Origin: Rheinheimera sp.
GTDB taxonomy: Bacteria > Pseudomonadota > Gammaproteobacteria > Enterobacterales > Alteromonadaceae
Direction of reading: 5' to 3'
DNA: 64,000 bases
Assembly (NCBI GenBank): GCA_003482455.1
Contig: DMYW01000002.1
Span: forward strand, 187,857 to 251,856
Numbering within the stretch: the first letter of the stretch is position 1; every line of letters begins with the position of its first letter. Under the pieces are notes generated by a model that was not told the origin of the DNA, made no database searches, and worked only from the letters and a program-made list of their open reading frames with translations. The translations under genes were made by a program, and so were the position numbers. Positions 27,531 to 34,989 of the stretch are shown here, piece after piece.

Positions 27531-28004
27531 TTAGTCGTCTTTTTGCAGTTCCGCATCAATCAGATTGAAGATCTCTTGGTAGATAGCCACGTTGGTGATT
27601 TTGGTCTGGCCGCCGTCTTGTTGCATTCCTGACGCGCCCGTAGCCACTTCTTGGCGCACTAAACGAATTTGCACGCGAGTGCCGCCGGAGGCCTTTTCCA
27701 CAAATACTGACGCCAACGTTTGCTGCTGGACAGTCACATCGGTGAGCACAGGCCCCAGCGGGTTGCCAAAGGTCACCGACGTTTTGGCCGCCACAAAACC
27801 AGCCTTTGAATCGGAAGTGGTCACTGTGTAACCCGCTTGCAGCAAGGCTTTGATCACTTTCGGGAAAACATCTTCCTGATCCGCGTCAAACACTTGGGCA
27901 TAGACTTCTTGCGGTGCCGTCACTTGTTCAACGGGTTCGGTGGATGAACAAGCCGTCAGTAGCCCTGACATCACTAAGCCCATCACCATTACGATCTTTT
28001 TCAT
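27531..28004 (-). CDS. Hypothetical lipoprotein, helix-grip-like
   Basis: The protein has 157 residues with lipobox LLTACSS. The mature part alternates strands and helices (EDVFPKVIKALLQAGYTVTT, then ASVFVEKASGGTRVQIRLVR), resembling small outer-membrane lipoproteins of the BamC/helix-grip type, without a specific assignment. AGG lies before the ATG at 28004. A strong terminator follows its stop. The 42-bp gap to the NfeD gene suggests it may be the last gene of the NfeD operon. Confidence 0.7.
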   Translation of the reverse strand: MKKIVMVMGLVMSGLLTACSSTEPVEQVTAPQEVYAQVFDADQEDVFPKVIKALLQAGYTVTTSDSKAGFVAAKTSVTFGNPLGPVLTDVTVQQQTLASVFVEKASGGTRVQIRLVRQEVATGASGMQQDGGQTKITNVAIYQEIFNLIDAELQKDD

Positions 28005-28046
28005 GGTCCAACCTACTGTTATTACTCTGCGCTTTGCTGGTTTGAC

Positions 28047-28502
28047 TTAGTCAGTGGCAGCGCGAACCCACAACACCCCGACTTCGACGCGCGTTACCAC
28101 GACCGCGTGGTGCGCCGCCAGCGTCGCCGCCGATTCTGCCCGAACCTGCCAGCGGATGCCACTAAATTGCAGATACGGATTGTGCTGCGCATCAAAGTCC
28201 GCCGGAAGCTGCAACTGCATGCCGATGAAATCCGACACATCACCAGAAGCAGCTGGGCGTTTGAGCATGGCGCGCATCGGCTTCCAAATCAGCACGGCAT
28301 ACAAAGCCGTCAGGCCGGCGATCAGCGTCAGCAACAAGGGCCAATTACCTGCGACCACCCCAAACTGAACCAACAAGGCGGTCGTCAGCGTCGACAGGCT
28401 CATCGCCAGCATCACCTCGAGCACCCCTGTCATCACAAAAGGCACGCACGCCAATAACAACAAACCAATGGTGGCGAGAATGACAACTGGCGACCACATC
28501 AT
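28047..28502 (-). CDS. NfeD-family membrane protein
   Basis: The protein has 151 residues. Two to four hydrophobic helices lie in residues about 8-75, followed by an OB-fold-like cytoplasmic C-terminus (GDVSDFIGMQLQLP, then VVVTRVEVGVLWVRA). This is the short NfeD form that works with slipin/stomatin partners. The start ATG overlaps the stop of the SPFH gene by four bases (ATGA), which indicates translational coupling. Confidence 0.85.
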   Translation of the reverse strand: MMWSPVVILATIGLLLLACVPFVMTGVLEVMLAMSLSTLTTALLVQFGVVAGNWPLLLTLIAGLTALYAVLIWKPMRAMLKRPAASGDVSDFIGMQLQLPADFDAQHNPYLQFSGIRWQVRAESAATLAAHHAVVVTRVEVGVLWVRAATD

Positions 28503-29434
28503 TTGTTCACCTGAGCTTGGGTCAAGGCGGCGACAATACTCAAGGCTTCCGCCACTGTATTGGCCGTATTGGACTTCTCATTGTCCATTAGCACCACAGT
28601 GGATTTACGGGCAATTTCTTTTTTGGCGGCAATGGCTTCAGTCGCTAGGTCCAATTGCACGGCCGCTTGACCTTGTGCACTGTTGGCGGCTTCACCGATG
28701 GTTTTTAACGCATTAGCCCGGGCTGCAGCGACCAGTTCAATGGAGCGTGCTTCACCTTCGGCTTTTAATACTTGTTCTTGGCGCTGCGCTTCAGCGGCCA
28801 ACACTGTGGCTTGTTTATCACCTTCCGCTAAGTTGATGGCGGCTTGGCGTTTGCCTTCAGAATCCAAAATGGCGGCGCGTTTTTCCCGTTCGGCGCGCAT
28901 TTGTTTTTCCATCGCATCCAGCACAGACGCAGGTGGCTGAATATCACGAATTTCATAACGCATCACTTGCACGCCCCAAGCGGCAGACGCTTGGTTAATC
29001 GCATCAATGATCCGCGCGTTTAAGGTGTCGCGTTCTTCAAACGTGCGGTCAAGTTCTAACTTACCGATTTCAGAACGCATGGACGTTTGCGCCAACTGAA
29101 TAACCGCATATTCATAGTTTTCAATACCATAAGCAGCTTTGTACGGTTCAAGCACCTTGTAATACAACACGCCGTCGATGGTTAAACTGATGTTGTCGCG
29201 GGTGATCGCCACTTGGCTTGGAATATCAATCGCGTCTTCTTTTAACGACAAGCGGTAGGCGATGCGGTCAATAAAGGGCACCACAAATTGCATCCCTGCC
29301 GTCAGGGTGTCGTTGTATTTTCCAAGACGCTCCACCACGTAGGTGGCATTTTGCGGCACGATCACAATCGCTTTACCAATCACGATCAACAATACAAAAA
29401 TCAAAATCGCGGGGACAATAAATTCTTCAGGCAC
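28499..29434 (-). CDS. SPFH/stomatin-like protein (QmcA/paraslipin type)
   Basis: The protein has 311 residues. An N-terminal transmembrane helix (IVPAILIFVLLIVIG) precedes an SPFH domain with VPQNATYVVERLGKY and the C-terminal half rich in Glu/Gln/Ala heptads (MRAEREKRAAILDSEGKR). These proteins form large membrane-scaffolding rings and usually sit with NfeD. The start is GTG at 29434 with GGAG seven bases upstream; the longer frame to 29467 runs through that site and is rejected. It is coupled to NfeD by a 4-bp overlap. Confidence 0.9.
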   Translation of the reverse strand: MPEEFIVPAILIFVLLIVIGKAIVIVPQNATYVVERLGKYNDTLTAGMQFVVPFIDRIAYRLSLKEDAIDIPSQVAITRDNISLTIDGVLYYKVLEPYKAAYGIENYEYAVIQLAQTSMRSEIGKLELDRTFEERDTLNARIIDAINQASAAWGVQVMRYEIRDIQPPASVLDAMEKQMRAEREKRAAILDSEGKRQAAINLAEGDKQATVLAAEAQRQEQVLKAEGEARSIELVAAARANALKTIGEAANSAQGQAAVQLDLATEAIAAKKEIARKSTVVLMDNEKSNTANTVAEALSIVAALTQAQVNK

Positions 29435-29614
29435 AACAAAACTCCTTTTTTTGCGTTTAGCCCTCACTATGCCTGACTTTCATTGGCAAATTCAAATGCT
29501 TCGCTGTGCATTTGCACAAAGCCTAATGTAGAGAACTCCCATTTCCTGTTAACCTATGGTTCAGATTTAAATGACAAAACTGCGGTTATTCTGCTCACAT
29601 TGATAGGATTTATT

Positions 29615-30556
29615 ATGTCTACCCGCCTGACTCTCATCGCCGCCATGTTGCTGACCAGCCTGCTTGGCGCTTGCTCCAAAGCTCCTGAAATCAGCACGCC
29701 GGAGCCAGCCGCCAGCGCAGAGACCAGCGAAGATGGCACCGTCGACGATAGCAGCCACGGCGGCGAAGCGGTCACTATCCACGCCCGCATCCAATATGTC
29801 ACGGAAACATCGGCGCCTCAGCTAGCCTCGAATCACAAACTTGCAGCCGCATTTTATTTAGCCACCGACGCCGTCCGCTACCATGAAAACGGCACCGTCA
29901 GTTACACCATGCAAGATGGCACCCGCATTCAAGGCGCCTTAGATGCACAAGGTTCAGCGCACATTGTGAGCGACGATGCTGTCGCCGACGAAAGCTACCA
30001 AATGAAAGGCGAGTGGCCCGAAGTGATCCAGCCAAATACCGGCATGTTTCGGATTAAAAGCGTCGAACCATCGCATCTAGGCGAAGGCATGGAAGTGACG
30101 ATTGAAATGGAAGTGCCAGTAAAAGGCATCAAAAAATCACTGATGCAAAACAAAGACTTAAAGATTGAAAACAGCGAGACCAAGTTTTCTACACCGCTGG
30201 AATGTTCACCGGTGAATGAAACCGAAGACTTGTGCAAAATCTTGTTTACGATGGACGTAGCGCCGACAGAAGCGCGAGATGCACAAGGCGAACAATTGCT
30301 GCCAAGCGCCATTGAACTGTATAAAAACCAAGGCAAAATCGGCGCGGATAACGGCTTGATCATGTACAGCAGCATGGTGCCGGTGTTTGGCGCTAAAACC
30401 ACAATGCACGGCGAGCATTTTGTCACCGAGCTGGACGAACATTACCAAGTGCAGATGGATGGTTCGACCATGGGCCAACAGCTGAAAATTGTTGCTTGGA
30501 GCACGCCACGCGGTGAGTTCAATGAACCCGCACAAGCCAAGGCGATGACCGAATAA
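29615..30556 (+). CDS. Hypothetical lipoprotein
   Basis: The protein has 313 residues with lipobox LLGACSK. Mature part: an acidic/Ser-rich linker (SAETSEDGTVDDSSHGG), then alternating strands with few landmarks. No family is recognised. The ATG at 29615 has AGGA six bases upstream; an extension to 29483 lacks a signal and a ribosome site. It shares its promoter region with the divergent SPFH gene and ends at a bidirectional terminator before the FKBP gene. Confidence 0.7.
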   Translation: MSTRLTLIAAMLLTSLLGACSKAPEISTPEPAASAETSEDGTVDDSSHGGEAVTIHARIQYVTETSAPQLASNHKLAAAFYLATDAVRYHENGTVSYTMQDGTRIQGALDAQGSAHIVSDDAVADESYQMKGEWPEVIQPNTGMFRIKSVEPSHLGEGMEVTIEMEVPVKGIKKSLMQNKDLKIENSETKFSTPLECSPVNETEDLCKILFTMDVAPTEARDAQGEQLLPSAIELYKNQGKIGADNGLIMYSSMVPVFGAKTTMHGEHFVTELDEHYQVQMDGSTMGQQLKIVAWSTPRGEFNEPAQAKAMTE

Positions 30557-30573
30557 GCGGGCAACTCTCGGGC

Positions 30574-30601
30574 AAAAAGGCGCTATACTGCGCCTTTTTT
30601 T
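30574..30601. terminator. Bidirectional terminator with -10-like loop
   Basis: Stem GGCGC/GCGCC (30579-30583, 30590-30594) extended by A5/T7 runs, loop TATACT. It stops transcription in both directions. The loop equals a -10 hexamer at 30584-30589, well placed to start transcription about 25 bases before the FKBP gene at 30619; no good -35 is visible. Confidence 0.75.
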
Positions 30602-30618
30602 ACACCGGAGTCCTCGCG

Positions 30619-30957
30619 ATGACCTCAGAAGTCGTGATTGAAGATCTTATCGAAGGCACAGGCAATGCCGCCAAACGTGGCGCACTGATCACCGCCAACT
30701 ACCGCGGTTTTTTAGCCGATGGCACTGAATTTGACTCCTCCGCTCGCCACGGCGAACCACTGCGTGTGGTGCTGAGTAATGGTCGGGTGATCCAAGGCTG
30801 GATTTTGGGCCTAACCGGCATGAAAGTCGGCGGCACACGCCGCATTCAAGTGCCTGCGGCCCTGGCATACGGCGAGCGGCAAATCGGCACTATGATCCCG
30901 CCTAACAGTGATCTGACGTTTGAAATTGAGTTGTTGGAAGTGCTGACGCGCGACTAA
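30619..30957 (+). CDS. Soluble FKBP-type peptidyl-prolyl isomerase
   Basis: The 112-residue protein is a single FKBP domain without signal peptide: ITANYRGFLADGTEFDSS, GWILGLTGMKVGGTRRIQVP and AYGER. It is cytoplasmic, unlike the anchored FKBP at 18993. The ATG at 30619 has GGAG eight bases upstream. A palindrome with a -10-like loop lies just before it. It converges on the FIST gene at 30992. Confidence 0.92.
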   Translation: MTSEVVIEDLIEGTGNAAKRGALITANYRGFLADGTEFDSSARHGEPLRVVLSNGRVIQGWILGLTGMKVGGTRRIQVPAALAYGERQIGTMIPPNSDLTFEIELLEVLTRD

Positions 30958-30991
30958 CCAGCGCCAGCATGCCTGCCAAGAGATAGCGCTG

Positions 30992-32236
30992 CTAGGCGGC
31001 TTGCGTCAACACCACCAAGACGCCGCTCCAATCAAGGCCGAAGCTGCCGCCATCCAGTGGTGCTATTTCCACACCGGTATAAATGGCGAGAAATGGAATG
31101 CCAGCGGCGCAGCATAAATCGCGTACAATACTGGCCTCTTCGCGTTCACCGCCGCTAATGGCGGTCATGCGTCCACCACAGTCAAAATACAACGCCAGCC
31201 GGCCTTGTTGGCCTTGCGCTTGGATCTGCGCCAGCAGGTTTTGCGTGTTGTCGTACGCCGATTGCCACATTAACTCTGGGTCGCGCTGCATTAACATGAC
31301 GGTGTCGCCTTTTTGCAAGTCAGGCTCAAACATCACCACCGCTTGCTCATCAGGTAACACACCCGCCATCAAGCGTGTGACCAACTGCTGTTCATCGTCC
31401 GCTGCAGCTAATGGCCGCGCTAGGGCCAATCGCGTCACCGGCAAAGGTTCACCGTTCGCGGTATGCCGCAAATGGCGCCACTCACGACTGCCGGTCAGCG
31501 TATCAAGCAGCGGCACTATCGGTTGTTGATCCAACGCATACAAAAATTGCCCAAACACATCGGTGACGGTAAATCGTTGCTGAGAAACAGCTGTGCAACC
31601 ATGCATGATGCAACTAAACAGCTGAAATTCACCCGCCAGTTGTAAAGCACTTGCGCTGTGGCGGCTGACGCCATCGCCGGTAAATTGCCAGGTCAGATTG
31701 AATTTGCTATCGCCCAACAGGCCAGCACCAAACAGCGGAATATGCTGCAAACGCTGGTGGTGGGTTCCTGCGATCAGCGGCCCTGACGGGATCAGCACAG
31801 GCGGCTTTTGCGCGGTCGCCGCAAAATGCACCGAGTCATAAAACAATAACAAGCATTGACTGTCATCGAGATTGGGCAATTGTCCCGCCAGCACTTCACC
31901 GGCTAATCGCGGGTCGCGGTAAATATCTTGGCTGGTGGCCAGCTGCCATTCCCAATCCTCGCCAGTGAGCAAAACCACGGCGGCGCAAGCACCACTGGTG
32001 ACACAGGCCGCGCTCCAGCACAAACCCATGGCGGAACCGCCAACGATCGGCACCCATTCGCCAAGGCGTTCGCGAAACCCTGCATAGACGGCATGGGCAT
32101 CCAATTCACCACTGCAAAAGGCAATAGCCAGGCGGGGTGGGGTGGCAGGAGGTAATTTTGACAACGCCTCGGTGACGGCATCGCGACCTGCACAACGTGC
32201 ATCTGCGACCGTGCTTGTTCCAACAAAAGCCTGCAT
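30992..32236 (-). CDS. FIST domain sensory protein
   Basis: The protein has 414 residues. FIST_N occupies residues about 15-210 (AIAFCSGELDAHAVYAGF, IVGGSAMGLCW, LLLFYDSVHF) and FIST_C residues about 225-405 (YDNTQNLLAQIQAQG, LYFDCGGRMTA, GVEIAPLDGGSF). FIST domains bind small ligands and usually feed a histidine kinase, cyclase or phosphodiesterase; none is fused here. It is divergent from the REC-EAL gene at 32449 across about 210 bp, so the pair is a plausible sensory module. The ATG at 32236 has AAGGA upstream; a TTG extension to 32290 is rejected for lack of a ribosome site. Confidence 0.88.
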   Translation of the reverse strand: MQAFVGTSTVADARCAGRDAVTEALSKLPPATPPRLAIAFCSGELDAHAVYAGFRERLGEWVPIVGGSAMGLCWSAACVTSGACAAVVLLTGEDWEWQLATSQDIYRDPRLAGEVLAGQLPNLDDSQCLLLFYDSVHFAATAQKPPVLIPSGPLIAGTHHQRLQHIPLFGAGLLGDSKFNLTWQFTGDGVSRHSASALQLAGEFQLFSCIMHGCTAVSQQRFTVTDVFGQFLYALDQQPIVPLLDTLTGSREWRHLRHTANGEPLPVTRLALARPLAAADDEQQLVTRLMAGVLPDEQAVVMFEPDLQKGDTVMLMQRDPELMWQSAYDNTQNLLAQIQAQGQQGRLALYFDCGGRMTAISGGEREEASIVRDLCCAAGIPFLAIYTGVEIAPLDGGSFGLDWSGVLVVLTQAA

Positions 32237-32448
32237 GACATCCTTAATCAACCGAAAACTTTGTCCCGATTGTACCGGAATTGTCTGCAAAAGCAGCGCT
32301 TTGATGTTCGAGCTGTTGAATAAATATCCATATTTTACATTTAATTACGCATGTCTCGCCGGAAAAGCCGGTCGTTTTAGCAACATTGTCCCTAAAAATG
32401 CGCTATAGCTTTGACCTAAAGGAAGTCGGTCTACAAGGAATCATGCAC

Positions 32449-33648
32449 ATGCGCCAGGCTGAATTGCAATGTTGGCTAGTCGACGACAGTCCGACGGTAC
32501 GGCAAGTGTTGTTACACCTGTTGCACGAACAAGCGCCAACCTGGCAACTCCACGAATTTGCCAGCGGTGCAGACTTGCTGCGGCAATTAAGCAACTCACG
32601 CGCGCCTGAACTGATCTTGATCGATTTGAATATGGCCGGTATGGACGGCGTCGAATTGCTGCGGCATTTAGCGGCTCGCAGCTGTAAAAGCCAGTTGGTG
32701 ATTTGCAGTGGCGCGCCAGTGCGTGTGCTGCAATCTGTCGGTGAGTTGTGCCGAGCGCTGCAGCTGAAACTACTGGGCACCATTCTCAAACCCGTGACCA
32801 TGCAAGCAGTCACCGACTTGGTGCGGTTGGTCGAGCAACCACAACGTGCGGAGCCGCACAGACCTGTCACCGCACCTTTGCAAGTTCACGAAGTGCTACG
32901 CGCCTTGCAGCAACATCAATTTTACCCTGTGTACCAACCCATAATTGACCTGCGCAACAACAGTTTACGAGGCTTTGAAGTACTAAGCCGCTGCATCCAT
33001 CCCAGCCGGGGATTGGTGCCACCAGACGCCTTTATCGGTAGTTTGGAAAAATATGGGCTGATCCAACTGCACACCTTCGACAACTTGGAAATGGCGCTGC
33101 GTGACTTGCAAGGCTGGCTGGAGCAAGGGCTAGATCTCGAGCTATCGGTCAATCTTTCGCCACAATTACTTGATGACCTGACGTTGCCTGAGCAACTCTG
33201 TCAGTTACTGGATAGCTATCAGATCCCGTACACGCGTTTGCATTTAGAAGTAACCGAAAGCAGCTGCGCCGGTACGGTTGCGACCCGCTTGGATATTCTA
33301 AATCGATTGGTGCTACGCGGTTTTCATTTGTCGATCGACGATTTCGGCACCTCGTTTTCATCGCTAGAGCGCCTGCAAGAATTGCCGTTTGATACGGTCA
33401 AACTCGACAAAGGCTACATTCAACGCGCACTGACGGATGAAGCCTGTCGCGCCAGCGTCGAATCCACCCTGATGATGGCAAGACGTCTTGATATGCGAAT
33501 AGTCGCTGAAGGCATTGAAACCTTGGCGGGTTGGAACATGATCCACAACGCCGGCTGCGATATGTGTCAGGGATACTATGTCGCCGCGCCAATGCAAGCT
33601 GCGCAGGTGCTGTCATGGTGTCAGCAGTGGCAACAGCACTATCACTAA
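32449..33648 (+). CDS. Response regulator with c-di-GMP phosphodiesterase (REC-EAL)
   Basis: The protein has about 399 residues. Residues 5-125 are a receiver domain: acidic pocket DD, phospho-acceptor Asp59 in LILIDLNMAG, Ser in VICSGAP, and Lys in GTILKPV. Residues about 145-395 are an EAL domain with intact catalytic residues: EVLSR, the Asn of SVNLSPQLL, EVTES, IDDFGTS, KLDKG, AEGIET and QGYYVAAP. It should hydrolyse c-di-GMP on phosphorylation. No histidine kinase adjoins. The ATG at 32449 has AAGGA nine bases upstream; ATG at 32443 is too close and 32398 extends into the leader. The divergent FIST gene may supply the signal. Confidence 0.92.
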   Translation: MRQAELQCWLVDDSPTVRQVLLHLLHEQAPTWQLHEFASGADLLRQLSNSRAPELILIDLNMAGMDGVELLRHLAARSCKSQLVICSGAPVRVLQSVGELCRALQLKLLGTILKPVTMQAVTDLVRLVEQPQRAEPHRPVTAPLQVHEVLRALQQHQFYPVYQPIIDLRNNSLRGFEVLSRCIHPSRGLVPPDAFIGSLEKYGLIQLHTFDNLEMALRDLQGWLEQGLDLELSVNLSPQLLDDLTLPEQLCQLLDSYQIPYTRLHLEVTESSCAGTVATRLDILNRLVLRGFHLSIDDFGTSFSSLERLQELPFDTVKLDKGYIQRALTDEACRASVESTLMMARRLDMRIVAEGIETLAGWNMIHNAGCDMCQGYYVAAPMQAAQVLSWCQQWQQHYH

Positions 33649-33672
33649 ACAAATGCCGCCATGGTTAGCAAC

Positions 33673-33697
33673 AAAAAAGGCGGGAAATCCCGCCTTT
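33673..33697 (-). terminator. Terminator between convergent genes
   Basis: GGCGGGA (33679-33685) pairs with TCCCGCC (33688-33694), flanked by A6 on the left. Read on the minus strand it is followed by U6, ending the M14 peptidase gene; the TTT on the right makes it a weak plus-strand terminator for the REC-EAL gene. Confidence 0.8.
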
Positions 33698-33716
33698 GCT
33701 GTCTTGCGAGCAGTAG

Positions 33717-34697
33717 TTAGCCAATGTGCTGTACCGCGTAATCAATGGCCGCCACCACAGCGGCGACTTGCGCCGCATTGCACTCGCTTGGGTTAGTGCG
33801 CGGGCTGTCAGGATAAACTTCCGTCGTCGTGACATAAGTCGCGTCTGTCATACCGCCACACAAAAACAACGAGCGTTTTGGATAATTCACCACGCCAAAC
33901 TGCTCCAGTTTTTCGCCGATCAAACAGCCGTCTTCATCGGCGGGCGCAATATGGGTCACTTTCGCCACGGCCTCGATGATGACACGCTGAAACTCAGCTG
34001 CCGGGCGCTCCGAATCACCCACCAAATAAAAGCCGTCTGGGATATTCCAGTTGTGATTAAGCCCGCCGTCACGCGCCGCTTTGGCCGGGCGAAACTCGCT
34101 GTTGTCACTGTCGGTGGTTTCATGCAAATCAATGTGCAGCAACACAGACTGACTCTTTGCCACATGCTCTTGTACGCATTGATACGCCAATAAGGCTTCG
34201 ATAGCGTCGCTGTCGGCTTTAAACGAGCGATTCGGGTCAATCGCTGCTGGATTCCAGCGATTGATGGTTTCAAAACCCCACGGACTGATACAAGGCAATA
34301 CTAGAAAATTCACTTTGCCAGCGAAACGCTGCAAGTACTGCGGCAACTGCTGCTCAATGAACTGCAACGCGCCTTGCACACCACTGGTTTCGTAGCCGTG
34401 CACACCGCCAGTGACAAGCACCAAGGGTGCCTGTACCTGCCAATCGCGACTGCGCACCGCATACACAGGGTAACGCGGCAAACCAAATTGACTGTGGTCT
34501 AATTCGCCGTAACAGAAACACTCGACCTGTGCCAACGCCGGATCAGCCATGATCGCCTGCAGCGGCTCGACTACCAGCTGTGGGTAAGAACGTTTGATTT
34601 GCTGCTGACTGAGCCACATAGCACGTTCAGCTGGGCCCCATGGTTGCCCCAACCAGCCGATTGGATATTGCGGATGCGCTTGTTGTGGATTTGACAT
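33717..34697 (-). CDS. M14-family zinc carboxypeptidase
   Basis: The protein has 326 residues with no signal peptide, so it is probably cytoplasmic. The M14 zinc site is complete: H100 and E103 in GGVHGYE, R157 in DPNRSF, and H192 in LHIDLHETT; the catalytic Glu lies in the region of TTEVYPDSP. The family includes carboxypeptidases and amidases acting on peptides or acylated amino acids; substrate unknown. AGGAG precedes the ATG at 34697. It is convergent with the REC-EAL gene and ends at its terminator. Confidence 0.88.
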   Translation of the reverse strand: MSNPQQAHPQYPIGWLGQPWGPAERAMWLSQQQIKRSYPQLVVEPLQAIMADPALAQVECFCYGELDHSQFGLPRYPVYAVRSRDWQVQAPLVLVTGGVHGYETSGVQGALQFIEQQLPQYLQRFAGKVNFLVLPCISPWGFETINRWNPAAIDPNRSFKADSDAIEALLAYQCVQEHVAKSQSVLLHIDLHETTDSDNSEFRPAKAARDGGLNHNWNIPDGFYLVGDSERPAAEFQRVIIEAVAKVTHIAPADEDGCLIGEKLEQFGVVNYPKRSLFLCGGMTDATYVTTTEVYPDSPRTNPSECNAAQVAAVVAAIDYAVQHIG

Positions 34698-34734
34698 AAA
34701 AACTCCTAAAACCTAGACGAGGAACCGCCGACGA

Positions 34735-34760
34735 GAAAACGCCAAGACTGGCTTGGCGTT
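34735..34760 (-). terminator. Terminator after cstA-ybdD
   Basis: AACGCCAAG (34738-34746) pairs with CTTGGCGTT (34752-34760), loop ACTGG, followed by TTTTC on the minus strand. It lies downstream of ybdD and upstream of the M14 gene. Confidence 0.75.
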
Positions 34761-34800
34761 GGCTGTGGTACAAAGCTCACGAAAATCCGAAGTGTACCAG

Positions 34801-34977
34801 TCAACAGCAACGCTTCACACCGTGCCACTTGCGCTCTTGTTCTTGTTTAACAAAGGTTTTCCGATCCATCGGCGCTTCACCAGGGTGACAACAAGCGTGA
34901 TGACGGACGTAGCGTTCATACGCATCATCGCCCGACAATTGCCGCACCAACGCCCAAAACTGTTTCAAAAAGGCCAT
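34801..34977 (-). CDS. ybdD: YbdD/YjiX-family small protein
   Basis: A 58-residue gene that is easily missed for its length. Key features: SGDDAYERYVRHHACCHPGE, then PMDRKTFVKQEQERKWHG, which is the YbdD (DUF466) pattern. YbdD-type proteins accompany CstA-family transporters. AGGA lies six bases before the ATG at 34977, and only 12 bp separate it from the cstA stop, so the pair is one operon ending at the terminator near 34735. Confidence 0.9.
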   Translation of the reverse strand: MAFLKQFWALVRQLSGDDAYERYVRHHACCHPGEAPMDRKTFVKQEQERKWHGVKRCC

Positions 34978-34989
34978 AAGTTATCCTAG

